From: Acanthornis magna
Lineage: Eukaryota; Chordata; Aves; Passeriformes; Acanthizidae
DNA length: 64,000 bases
Direction of reading: 5' to 3'
NCBI GenBank assembly: GCA_036785705.1
Contig: JAWUZG010000032.1
Coordinates: 14,960,001 to 15,024,000, forward strand
Part shown: positions 36,271 through 48,673 of the stretch, one piece after another
Position numbering within the stretch: the stretch's first letter is position 1
How the letters are laid out: each line of letters opens with the position of its first letter
Translations under genes and position numbers: made by a program
The notes under the pieces: generated by a model
The model's input: the letters and a program-made list of their open reading frames with translations, nothing else
The model's database searches: none
Told to the model about the DNA's origin: nothing

Positions 36271-39022
36271 GGTGGGAGGAAGGTTGTGACAGAGAGGTAG
36301 CATAGCTAAGGGTCGAGAGCAAGAAAGGGCTTCTGCCAGCAGGAGGATAAAAGCAGAAGGAAAAAGCAAAGAAATAAACAGGGGAAATACTCCAGTGGCC
36401 CCAAATAACTGTCGACTTTGTTGTATTTTTTGTTTCACACTGTGATTACTTTTCTGGGCCTTTTAAACATGGCATGTATACCTTGTGTGTATGTGGAAAG
36501 AGGAGGTTGTAGGGATGCTTTGATATGGGCATCTCAGGGCCTGCTGCATGGAGACTCAGTTTTATGATTTGAAAGTACCCTCAGCTTGATGATCTGGAAG
36601 ATTTGCTGTAGACAGCTGGGTTCTGGGTACTTTGTCATCTCATTAAAGCCAGTTAATGCACTGTCGAGGTCACGAATGCTGCTTTCTGGCTGACATTTTT
36701 CTACTCAGTTATTTGCTGGTGTCCAAGAAGGAGTTGGGTAAAACAATATTTTTTTGTTTCTTAAATAATTTTTGCTATTGAAATTCTCACTCAGCATGTT
36801 CCTCTTGTCATGTTGAAAAAAACTAGTACAATTATCAAGCATTTGGGTGTAGGCAATAATATAAAATAAATAGAAGCATTTCTGTACTATCTCACACTGT
36901 TAGCTCCTGAGGGAAACTCTCATAACAATGAGAATGGAAACGGACATAAATTAGGCTGTAACTGCAGCTGACTAAATAATAGCCATAGTTTTTTTGTCAA
37001 GTAAGTTGTTCAATTAATATTTTTGTGGTCTTCAGCAGGGAGAAATTACTTGACCAATATTGCATTGTTTGCTTCTGCAAATAAAACAACATTGATAAAT
37101 ACGTGCTCTTTTGCCTGGAGTCACTGTCTGGCTTTGCCTTTGTATTCTTTTCTTTTAATCACTTCCTTAAAACACACTTTTCCTAAATGGCTTATATGTG
37201 TTCTTTTCAAAAAGGTATTTTTAAACCAGAGGAAAAAATCACCAAACTGGCTTCCAGACCATTGTAATGAGGTTGAGGTAATGAGGCTTCTCCCAAAGTA
37301 TTTTCATTTCCCCTTCTCTTGACCCATTTCTTCTATCAGGGGTGTATCTGCACATTTTTTCCTGTTTCTGCATATAGGTAGACCCAGCTGCTCCTCCTGG
37401 AGCCCCCTGATCACAGAGGGATGCAGAGTGTGTGTGAGAAGATGCATCTGCCCCTGCAGACAGGGCATGTAGTTGGAAAGCTGTTCCGTAGTGACCTGCT
37501 CTATGGTAGAGCCTCCAGCCAGCTCTCAGTGCTCAGCAGCAGCCACATGCATCGAAATTGAGGTCAGCTGGTGCTCAAGTGTAGCAGCAGGCATTGAAAA
37601 GTAGCTGCAAGTCAAAGAATGTATGATAGTTGGGAAAGAGCAGGATTGTCTGGTGGATATGAGGAAGTGCAAGTCTGCTGTATCCATTGTTGACAGTCTC
37701 TGTAAGTGCAGTCTTTTAAAAAGAAAACCAAGGTGTAGTATCAGCTATCCATTAAACCAGAGACATTTCAGCTCCTGTTTATCTCAAATTCCTTGGATTA
37801 TCTTCACGCTATGAACTTGCCCTGCCTTAAAACAACTCCAAGTCAAAGCATTTCCCCAAATTAATTCCTCTGGATATTTCATTATCCAGAAGAAACAGAC
37901 TGTGTGAAGTGGCTTTTGTTCCCTGGATTCTCAGGATTAGCCAGGAGGTTGTATATTGTGAGGAGTTAAGAGAAAAAGGCATTTTAAGCCATTGGAAACA
38001 CAGGACACCTTTAATTCAAGTAGTTTCAGTTTTACCCCACTTTCATAGTGGATCCAAACAGACACTTGCAAAGACTGTAACTGCAACAATACAAAGCAAA
38101 AATATAGATTTTGAATGAAAAAAAGTTTTCTGTAGCAGAACATCAGTGCTGGGTTAAACCACAGATGGTATGGTTAAAAACATGTTTTCCTTCATGACTG
38201 TTACAGAGTTGACCTGACCCCCATGAGTGGAATTCAATGGCAAAATTCCCATGCACTGGGAAGGATGGAACCCTCGGAACCAAAATCTCTCAGTCCATGC
38301 AGTATTCCCATTTAATTTGTGGGCTCTTCTCGTGCATCAAGGTTTGTTTAATGGACTTCTGTATGTGCTCAGCAAATTGCAGGAATAACCTGCCTGCCAA
38401 ATGAGTAATATAGGGTTGCAGCTGCTTGACTTGGCCAGATTCAGAGCAGGGTTGGTATGAAGTGGCAATTCTGCCCTGGGGAATCTTCAGGATCTGACTC
38501 ACATGTAGCAGCAATATCATACTGAGTAGCTGAAGAGGCTCCTGCCCCACCCATGTGCTCTGGCTGGCTGAGAGGGCTGCCTTCTTGTGGGAAGGTGCCA
38601 CCACCATCCCTTGGGCATGTCATGCCCTGCTAGTGGCATTGAGGTGAGCTGAAATTCCTGCTAATTTCAGCCTGAAGATGTGACTGTTTTGGCTTTCAGT
38701 AGAGCTCTTCCAGAATGGATGATTTGTTTGCACTTCAGTGGCAGCGATGGACTGACAGGGTGGGGATGAAGTTACCACAAGTCTACAACATTCAGATATT
38801 TTTGGTGGATAGCACAGTTAAAATCCTAAAACACTAAAAATGTCTATTGATCTGTGGACTTTTTAACCTTTTTTATAAAAAACAAATGGAAGGATATTTT
38901 GAAATGAAACACCCTACTTTAATTAGGAAACATAAAAATATTTTTATAAAATGTTACTATGAACAATTGGCATTTTTTAAAGATTTCCTAATATATAAGT
39001 GATTTGTTTGAAGCAAAATGTG

Positions 39023-39063
39023 TTCATAAACTGTGTGTTCATAAACCTGATGCATTCATAAAC
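39023..39063. repeat. three TTCATAAAC copies at 15-17 bp spacing
   Basis: TTCATAAAC occurs at 39,023, 39,038 and 39,055 with similar flanks (TG before; CTG or CTT after), consistent with a degenerate short tandem repeat. Confidence 0.8.
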
Positions 39064-40136
39064 CTTATGCTGTCAGGTCTGAATTTATTAAAACACAACA
39101 GCACAAATGAATGCAATAAAAACTCCTTTTATTTGTTATTCTAATGTAAAAACAGTGCCAAAGAACATTCTGATGTTCCTCATGTGACAAGTTCCTTGAT
39201 CCAGCTGAAAGCTTAACTACTTATCTTCTAGCATTAGGTATATCCATAAACATAATGACATTATATAATTAAATTTCATGGAAACATAATTATGTCTTAG
39301 TCTACTGCTTTCTCAGTAATGACCTGAAATCTTAGCTCAAATCTTAGATGGATTTTGCTTCATAATTGCAGTGAATATTTTGTGTTTAGTCTGCCACCTG
39401 AAAATAGAATTATTTTACATTAAAGAAATAAGCAATCAAATTATGTCTTGTTCTTAGGATATTTATAAATAGAAAAAAACCCACCAAAATCTGTAACTAG
39501 ACTGTTAGCTATGGCTATACCAAGGGTTTTTAATTTGCATGTTACTCTGCAGGGCTGGGAGAGTCAGGAAAACCTGGAAAGCATAGAAGTCTCCATCAGA
39601 GGTTCAAGAAAAATGCCCTGAATTTTAAGGATTTGGGGTTGAATTAATATCTATGGATCAATGACAAAATATTATTTTGGTGTTACAACCATTTTTTTGC
39701 AAAATTTTGTTTTGTGTTTACCCAATATAAGAGACAGTGACTGAAATATTTTTGAATTTAATTCCATTCGGCTGTTGGCAAATTTTGTCTCCTGACAGTT
39801 GCAATTCTGAATGTTTGCATGCTCTGCATGAAATTGGTCATTTTACAAAAGAATTATACAAATCCTAGAATTCTTGGCTTGCAAATGGACTGGAATTAAT
39901 TATGACCTTTTCCATAATAGTGTGTCATCCTAGTTGTCGTGTATAAAATTAACTAAAACCCTGACTAAAACAAAAGGCCTTCAGCAAACACTTTTCTGCT
40001 ACTAGGCTTTTTCTAAGAGATCGTGTTGAATTAACTGTTTCTTGAACTTCCAAGAAATATAGTGGCTGGATTATTACAAAAGCCTTGGCTCTGTGAAACT
40101 GGGATCCTTTTGTTTTAGGAAAACAATAGGAAGGCG

Positions 40137-40137
<1 letters not shown>

Positions 40138-40180
<43 letters not shown>
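40138..40180. repeat. 43-bp poly(T)
   Basis: An uninterrupted T run. On the minus strand it would be a poly(A) tail, but the adjoining minus-strand sequence shows no retrogene I can identify. Confidence 0.97.
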
Positions 40181-40181
<1 letters not shown>

Positions 40182-42666
40182 TGGACAGATTCTCCTGGGC
40201 TAAGCAGTGTGATGCCTGTGCAGTTACATCACAGTCAGCAAAGCCTAACAAAGTGAAATTAGTTGCTTCTATTCCAAGTGTATTTATTCCTGGGTGCTTA
40301 CACAGAGTCACCATACGTAGGAGAACTGAGGGGTCGTCATGGAGCCTGTGTGACACAAATGAAAATTTGGATTCTTGAGCCAAATCACAGAAGAAAATCC
40401 TATATTTGGGAACAGATAAGACCTTAACAGGATGTTTAATAACTGGAGCAACATTAGATACACCATATAGGTGAAGTCTGTGTTCTGGGGAATAGTTCTT
40501 ACCGCAACAAGAGATTATGTCTTTATTCCTTAGAGACTGAGGGAAAGAACTAGGGATTATGTATCACTTAAATGTGCCACACACATTGTCTCTGAACCCT
40601 CTGGTAAAGAGAAAAGTGCTTTCTAAGGCCATAGCTTCCTTGCTTAGTTGGATATCTTTCAAGTAAAAAGAAAAAAAAAGAATGAAAAATTAATAAAGAA
40701 GGGAACTCTTTACGTGTTTCACATTATCTTTGTTTGTTAAGCTGGAGTATGATGTGTGGAAAAATTTTAAATCTTTAAGGCATCTTTTAATATTTTAGTT
40801 ACCTGAAATATTAACTGATTTATTAGGTTCTATGATATTGGATCCAGGTCAGTACAGGAAATACTCAGCTGCAGTGAGTCGCTACAAAAAAATAGGTCAG
40901 ACTATCCATATATCTTCTTATATTATTGTGAAATTGCTTCCCAGATAGCACTGTAAGTAGAAATGTGAATTTTTTGCATTTCACCATATCCCCAGTGGTT
41001 GCACTGTGACTTCCTGCACATGCTGTTCCAATGCCCCTCTGTCCTAATCCATAAAAAAGCTCACTTCATATTCCCCAGAATATAGTGAAATATGGAGACA
41101 GTGATATTTTCCAATTTAGGAGCAGAGCATGTTGTGACATTCTAGGAAATAAACCTCTGGTTTACCCATTTGTGGAGCCTTAGCATCTCAAAGGCAAAAC
41201 AGCTTCTAAAGTTGGGGATAGATGGTATAATATTTTCACAGAAAAATACAAATATTTTTCAAAACACTATATATTTATTGTATTAACAGAATTCAAATGA
41301 AATTCTACTACTACTTTACAGATTTTTTGTATTATTATACAGAACCAAACTGGACTATTTGCTCCAGAACCTTTTTCCATTTCATATTGTATATGCACAC
41401 ACAAAAAATCAAGAGAATGAGTGAAAAATCTGCCATATCATAAATAAAATTCTGCAAAGACACAGTCAAGAGTTGCTATTTCAGGTACTGGATTTTGGGA
41501 TTCTTATTTATCGCCCTTCTCAAAACATCTGACCAAAACACCTCCAGATGCTCCTTGTTGCACCCAGTGGAGGCTGCAGCTTTCTGCTGCTGTATTGCAG
41601 CCAAAATGGAAGAGCAGCAGCTGGATCTAGAGTGCTAGAGTTGAAGAGTCCCACTGAAAGTCAACTGCTTTAGCTCAAGCTAGTTGCAGCAGGTTGTTGT
41701 GTAACTTGCTGTCAACCAGGACACTTCCTGCCAATCTTGGTCATGCTGTAGAATAAAAAGAAAATAAAAAAAAACCCTTCAGAGTGAAAACCTACAGCCT
41801 AGGGTCAGTCAGCCCCATTTGCCTCCAAACCCCATTTTTAAGTGTTTTCGTGTTGCCTTGGGTGCTCAAAGGCCTACAGCCCACCACACGAAACCCTAAG
41901 CATAGGGATTTATGTGAAATTAGGCTGCCCAAAACCTGGTCCAAGGAGTTGTAGGGAGCTCTTCCATCTCAAGGATGTGCAGGAAAACAATTTTTCCCCT
42001 GAATTATGAATCAGGTTCAAGGTGCTGATTCATTTTCAGAAAACAGGCACAACCTGAGCTCAGGTTTTCTAGAGGACTTGCCAAAAGGTCAGGGAGGAAA
42101 GATCATGGATGGCTGCCGGTCTTTACCTTGTAGACTGCTGAGACAGGGATGTTCCATGCACATGGAATAACCCATTACAAGAAGGAAGAATCATCTGCAC
42201 CTGACTGAAGATGAGGGTATGTGTCTTTCCAGCACATCCAAGCTGTCTGTTGTACGCAAAAGCAAAATAAAGCGCTGTCACATCCACAACTCTCATCCAG
42301 ACAAGGGGCCATCTATGACAGATACTGTGCTAAGGAAAGAGGCTTCCATACTCACAAACTCTTGTTATGACCAAAGTTATGTGGAATATAACAGGTAAAG
42401 TGATTTTTTCTGGCCTCCAAGTCCAGATTTTCTGCATATTTGAGGAGTTGCTTTGCTTACATTCTCACTGTGGCCCAGATTGGGGTCCTGTTATATTTGC
42501 AGAATGGGGGGTCCTGGTCTGTTGTCTACACCGTACTATCTGAAACAGTTGTTTATACAGTTTTAGTCACCATATCACAGGAAGAGGATATAATTTGTCA
42601 ATTTCTAAAAGCAGAACAGTAGGTCTTAAGAAGACCTGATGATAAGAAAAGCTTACATAAGCTACC

Positions 42667-42682
42667 TTTTTTTTTTTTTTTT
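42667..42682. repeat. poly(T) run
   Basis: 16 consecutive T residues. Confidence 0.9.
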
Positions 42683-45600
42683 ACCTCAAAGGCAAAGGAA
42701 ATCTTTGAAATGGCCTTGTCCAGGACTCAAAATTATTAAAAAATACATATATATAAACTGGTGACCAGGTCCACTACATTAAGTCCAAGTATAGTTCCTT
42801 AAAAAGAACTAGGCATTGTAATGCTCACATTCTAGACATTTTCTATATAAAAATATTGGGATTGGTACTTAAGCAATGCAATGCATGGGTCAAGTGCCTA
42901 AGAACCAAAATCACAAAATCCAATAGGCTGAGTTGGAGTCATAAAAACTAAGAAATTATGAAGCTATATCTTAAAGGCCTATCCTAATATGGAACTTAGT
43001 TTATTAACTCTGGACTCATTATGACTTGTACCCTTGAATGTCCTTTCGGGATTAGGTACTCTGTCACCTTTTTATGTAGCATCTCCAGTTTAGTTATGCA
43101 CAGCTTTGGGGAAACATTTCTTTTTATTTGCCCCTTTATGTTTTCTAGGTGATTCTATCCTGCAGCACATTGATGAGGTTTGGTGGATGTAGGGATGACT
43201 ACATGGGTAATGGGCTCTATTTATCCCATAATTTTCTGGATTAACTCAGCATCTGAAACCACCTTGTAAACTGCTCAGTTCTTTGTCTTTCCACCTTTCC
43301 TGTTTAAGGGCATGGTCCTTCAGTGGAGAAAGGCTTACAGTGTCCTTTATCTTGGTGCTCTATTAGATTTTTTTTTCCCTAAAAGCTCAGATGAGAGGGC
43401 CTCAAAGAGCTTGTCTAGATCTTCTCAGATGAGCTTTTATTATTATACCTCAACCAATAGAGCAGTGGTTACCTCATTCAGACAGCATGGAGTGGTGCTG
43501 CCTTGTACTGCAGCAAACGAAAAGTACAAGCAAAACGAGTGCTCACTTCTATTTCAGGCCATGGAAAATTTGCCCATTTGGGAAATGCAGCTAGCCAGTG
43601 GATGAGTTGTCATCACTTGGTGGTGCTCCATATGGAATGGCTGGAACCTCTCCAGCAGTGGCATAAATCTTCTGTACAGTGTCCAAGTCTCACACCTGCA
43701 AAGCAGCAGCAGCTTTGCTCACCTTTCGTCTGGTGGAGACCTCGATTCCAGGCTGGCTCCATTCTCGCTGGGTGAGCCTGCCAGAGGCCTTTGGGATGTG
43801 AGAGACTACCCTCTGTCAGTGCTAGCACAGCTGTTTGCAACACATCCAAGCTAAGTGAGAACCTATGGCTGTTAGTAGGGAACCTATCCCTATGGACTAG
43901 TTCTCCAGCATGAGACAGCTTTCTTTTCCAAGCCATAGATCTCCTTTAAAAAATGTTGCCTCTGAATCAATCACTGAGAACATAAAATGGTTATTCCTGT
44001 CTCTGAATGGACATGTAACGAATTCTTATAGAAGAAAAATCTCTGTTTTCTTTCTTTCATATTGCCAATCTTCCTGCCATTTTATTCTTTGTGGAACAGA
44101 GCAGCTGTCAGAACGTGCATGTGTTTTGCTGCAGTTGCATCCACAGTGACAACTAAAAATAATACAGGAGGAAGATAATTAACATATTGCTACTTTTCTC
44201 TTTGTACTGTGCTGCTTACACATGTATTTACTAACATGCTGCTCTATCATGGCTCCCATTAGAGTTGTAAAGTTTTCCTACATATGGGCTTTAAGCTTTT
44301 CTAAGCACAAATTTGACTTTTATTAGAGAAACTTGATATAAAACAGTAATTTCAAAACTGACTTATTGCACACTCATTGGCTCAATTTGTGAAGTTTTAT
44401 AAGATGCCATTATTTAATTCCCAGAGCCTGCTTACAGCTGCTGCTGCTCTTCTTGGAACACCTTTTTGCCTTGGCAAAATTGCGTGTTGCAACCCCCTCC
44501 AGTTGGTAAACACACAAACAGACCATTGAGTGCTGAAACAAAGTATTCTGTATGCTTCTGTAAATGATCCTAATGCCTGCCTGAAGGCTTGAGTCAACGC
44601 TTTCGAAAAGCAGAGTTTTCTGTGCATGACCACAGGCAATGGGTTACCTCTGGAGCCAAGAGAGCCTGCGGTGTGTTTGGGATGGTGAGTGAGGCTGGCA
44701 GCACGATGCAGTGCAGACATACATAAGCCAGTTTGAAACAAGGTGCCTGAGGTATTGAGAGGAGGCCAGAGGGGCTGAGGCTGCAAAACCCAGCTGAGAG
44801 GCTGGCTAAGCCCACGGGCAGGCAGCCACCTTGCTCTCTGCACTGCCACAGCCACTTGTACACGTCCTGCCACCTCCAAGCTTCTCAGCAGCACTGCTTG
44901 GTACGGCTGCCACGGGAAGCACAGGGAGGAGGTGCTGCAGAATGGGGAGTGCTGCAGAAAGGCTCTGGCCAGGTGTCTCAGCAAGAGACATTGCTCCACA
45001 TGTGGCCACCTCAGGGATGGCAGCAGCCGAGCAGGGTTGATGTTCAGAGCAGGGGGTGTTTTCTGCACCCCAAGAGGCTTTCTGCATCCATTACTGTGCC
45101 TGTGCTGCTCCCTAGCCACAGGTTGGCAGGCTGGTGGGATTAAAGGGTGTCCATGTTTCCACTGAGGCTCCTAGGCAGACAGAGGTGAGGAACTGATGAT
45201 ATTTAGTAAGGCTACGGGGTGCATTGTAGTGCTGTGCTAAACTGTAAACCAGGACAAAGCAGATCCTCACTAGTTTTGCCACCCTATGTCCAAGTTTTCC
45301 CTCAGTATAGAGATTAAAACTTTGTCTGCTGATGTTTGTTCTGTGTACCATCTCTAAGGCTGGACTGCTCGTAGAAGGACAGGTTAACCTCTCTAAATGG
45401 TGAGGAGACCCAAACTGGGCTATCAAGAGCCTTAAATTTATTTTAATTGCTATCATCTTGCAACTTTCACAACAGATTGTATAGTTACTGACTGTCATCA
45501 TAGTATTTTTTCTGGAATTGCTTCCTTTGAAGAACCGAGCAAGCATGGCGCAACATTACAGTGTTATGGGCTGTGGGAGCTGATAATGAAAGAAGAAACT

Positions 45601-45912
45601 CTAGTGCTCCATAGAATCATTCTGCCAGTTGGTTGATGTTGTCTTTGATCTTATTCACCTGTCTCTGAGGAACCTACAATGATGGCTGGTAGCACATTCT
45701 TGCTGTAGCTGATTTTGTTTCCCATATGTCTCAACATTCCTACATCTGGTGAAAGAAACCATAACAGAACAAGCAAAAATCAAATTGTGAAATGTTCTCA
45801 TGTGCACTGTGTATGTGTGTATTTTAAAATGTGGCCATTTAGAGAGGTGCAAGAAGGCAGAAACCAGTCAGATTAATTTCAGCAGATGTATGGAAGAGTG
45901 CTTTCATTGGGA

Positions 45913-45965
45913 GGCTGGTCCGAGGCGCTCTCTCACTCTCTAACTACTGAGAGCGCCAGGCTTTT
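45913..45965 (+). other. Y-RNA-like start with 9-bp hairpin and T-run
   Basis: GGCTGGTCCGAG, identical to the first 12 nt that I recall for vertebrate Y3 RNA, is followed by a perfect 9-bp stem (GGCGCTCTC / GAGAGCGCC, 16-nt loop) and ends GGCTTTT. At about 53 nt it is half the size of a Y RNA and lacks the usual pyrimidine-rich loop and the TTGACT 3' strand. It may be a degenerate fragment or chance. Confidence 0.25.
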
Positions 45966-47039
45966 CCAGAGGGAGGTGCAGGGAAGGAGCCTGGTGCCTG
46001 AAGTCAGCAGCTCCGAGTGTAGCTGCACCTTCCGGAGCACCTCTAGGACCATCCTCAGTACAGATTTTTTTTTTTAACTTGATGAGACTTCTGTCCAAAA
46101 TATGCTTTTGAAACTGGCCCCCTAAGATGCAATTTCAGAGCAAAGGTGCTGATATAACTTTAATTATGCTTCTATTAATGCTAGTGATTCAACTTTATTG
46201 AAACATTCAAACTTATTTAATTCAATATACCCATTTATAGAGTGCATAGTCAGGGTAACCTGAATCTGTTGCTGCCCTAAGGGAAGCATACCTTATTTTC
46301 TGAAGCTCAGGGTAATTTCCTCCATAGACTTGCCGCCATTCCACCAGCTAATAAGTAAAGTATTCTGGAGATTAAAAGTACTATTCCAGATATCAGGTGA
46401 TAATTTGGCAATCCTGTGATGGGAACATAAGTTTTCACTGCTTATTAATTTGTTTGCTTTGTACTGTTTCAGTCTATAACTTTAATGTTTGAATTCAATA
46501 CCTGGCAAGATGTCCTACGAGTTGTTAAGCTCTCAGGAGAACATAAACATGGCCTTGGCACTGCAAAAAGCTGAAGATCACTCAGACACAGTATCTTGTT
46601 TCTAATAGTGGTTGGCAGCAGATGTGAAGGGACAGAATACTAACACAAGGCATGTAGAGCTTTAACTATCTTCCCAGCCTTTCATTGTCAGTGCCTTAGT
46701 GATGCCCTACCCTGTCATTCACTATGATCAATAACCTGAGATAGAGCTAATTCCCTTGAATCTGTTTGATTCTTTTTGGTCTCCATAGATTTACCACGTG
46801 CAGTGTTAAAAACTGCTTCTGTACAGGCATTTTAAGCATCTGAAAACTTCACAGGTGGCACAGGGCAAAGGATAGGTTCAAAGACAGTGTGGCTACATCC
46901 AAGCAGTAAATAATAATTTCTTATTTATCTTTGGCATGCCTCTTACAATGCTGTCTGTTTCTCTGTAATACCACTTTTCTGCTGTTGTTTTTCCAAATTG
47001 AGGACACCCAACTTATGTGTTCTCTTGAATGGCAGGTGC

Positions 47040-47888
47040 TGTGTTAGTGATGCAGCTGACAAGCCTGAGGGATGGGATGCCATTCAGATGGACCTGGACA
47101 AGCTTTAGAAGCGGGCTCATGTGAAACTCACGAAGCTCACAAGGCCAAGATCAAGGTGCTGCACCTGTGTCAGAGCAATTCCTGGTGTCAACACAGGCTG
47201 GAGGTTGAAGGGATTGAGACCAGCCCTGCCAATAAACATTTGTGAGTGCTGGTGGATGAAAAAATGGTTTTTGGTGATGAAATGAAATGAAATGAAATGA
47301 AATGAAATGAAATGAAATGAAAAAAGGGTTCTTGCAGCCCAGAAAGCCAACTGGGCTGCATAACAAAGAGAGTGACCAACAGGCCAAGGGAAGAGATTAT
47401 AGAGTACTGCGTCCAGCTCTGGGGTCCTCAAATAAAATCATAGACCTACTGGGGAAGGTCCAGAGGAGGGCCAGGAAGATGATCAGAGGGCTGGAGCACC
47501 CTTCAGATGAAGGAAGACTGGGAGAGCTGGAGTTATTCAACCTGTAGAAGAGAAGGCTCTGGGGAGACATTATTGTGGCCTTTCAATACTTACAGGGGGC
47601 TTATAAGAAAGATGTGAAAATAGACTTTTGGTAGTGTCTTTAGTGATAGGAGAAGAAGCAAGGTTTCAAATAAAAGGGGGTAGATTTAGACTAGATATAA
47701 GGAAAAAAACTTTTACTATGAAGACGGTAAAATACTGGAAGCCCCATCCCTAGAAACATTCAAGATCAGATTGGACAGGGCTCAGAGCAGTATGATGTAG
47801 TGGAAGATGTTCCTTCTGTTGAAGGGGGTTGGACTCGGTCACCTTTAAAGGTCTCTTACAAACCAAACTATTCTGCTGATTCTATGTA
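47040..47888 (+). mobile_element. CR1 LINE fragment with internal microsatellite and deletion
   Basis: Sense on the plus strand. The left part matches CR1 around GGGATGCCATTCAGATGGAC and GCCAAGATCAAGGTGCTGCA. The right part includes the RT C-terminal motif KVQRRARKMIRGLEH and EGRLGELELFNL followed by a stop, and ends near 47,888 with the ATTCTATG-type tail. The element is interrupted at 47,277-47,321 by a (GAAAT)n expansion and has lost sequence before AGTACTGCGTCCAGCTCTGG. No intact frame remains. It is an old, defective copy. Confidence 0.9.
47277..47321. repeat. (GAAAT)n microsatellite inside a CR1 copy
   Basis: Nine pentanucleotide units, uninterrupted, located where the CR1 consensus would continue toward the TTGCAGCCCAGAAAGCCAAC segment, which resumes immediately after it. 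Confidence 0.95.
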
Positions 47889-48665
47889 TGGGTGTCTGGG
47901 TTGTCTGTCTTTCCATTTTCTCTAATTTTAGTACACTGATTCCCAACCTTTGGGGACCTGGTCCAAAGATGTGTAATTACCCATACACTCAAAATTAATA
48001 TGTAGGACCTATGCCTCAGGTTTTTACTTGACTTTATTTCACTGATATGTTTTCTCTAGGCCTACCCAATGGTTGATTTGACACCCTAGTGGATAGTATA
48101 TGTGAAAAGCAGATAATATGTGTACACTTAGGAGTACAGGTAAAAAAAATCGAAAGGTTCTTCTAAGACAATGGAAACTAAAGTGCCCTGGTATCCCTTC
48201 AGCTTGCCTGATTACCTGATGCCTGCTGGTTTTTTGGGTTAACTCAGTAGTATCCATGACATCTCTGAATTTCATCCGTTGTTCTCCAGCAGAGCTAATC
48301 CAAGAGTGTAAATGTTTTCACAATGCAGGACTGCATCTTTACATTATGTGCTCTATTATGAATGCCAGTGACGCTTTCAAGGACAAGCACTGTGACTTTT
48401 CCAAACCTCTTTGCTCATGAGTCTCTTCTGGTTGGACACCAAGAGCTTTCCCTGTCATTGCCTTCATTCTCTTCCTACAGTCATCTTGCTGTGAAGAGCA
48501 AGCACGTTATGAACAGGGAGCTCATTTCCCCGTTCATAAGCAAAATCAAACCCTCTCCAGGTCTTGTGCTGCAATCCTCTCTGTACTTACCCTATTAGAC
48601 CACTGTCAAGGGCTGCACTTGTTGTTCCCTCCCTACGACAGTCTTTTGGCAGTCAAAGGCCTGCA

Positions 48666-48673
48666 ATGCAAAT
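48666..48673 (+). promoter_or_regulatory. POU octamer ATGCAAAT
   Basis: An exact octamer motif beside a small CpG-rich segment. It occurs by chance often enough that it is only suggestive. Confidence 0.25.

Larger units (their letters stand above)
34107..47039. other. intergenic region, no gene seen
   Basis: About 13 kb between two CR1 copies. It has moderately GC-rich patches at 34.1-34.5, 35.6-36.3 and 44.4-45.1 kb that produce longer overlapping open frames (the longest is 240 codons, minus strand, 44,397-45,119). No family was recognised, and several frames are open at once, which points to composition rather than coding. Confidence 0.55.

Noticed and set aside
39949..40383. 144-codon ORF with a lysine run
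   Set aside because: Spans the 43-bp poly(T). The parts on either side have no motif and no reason to be joined.
47117..47431. FHFIS-repeat ORFs on the minus strand
   Set aside because: Antisense translation of the GAAAT microsatellite inside a CR1.
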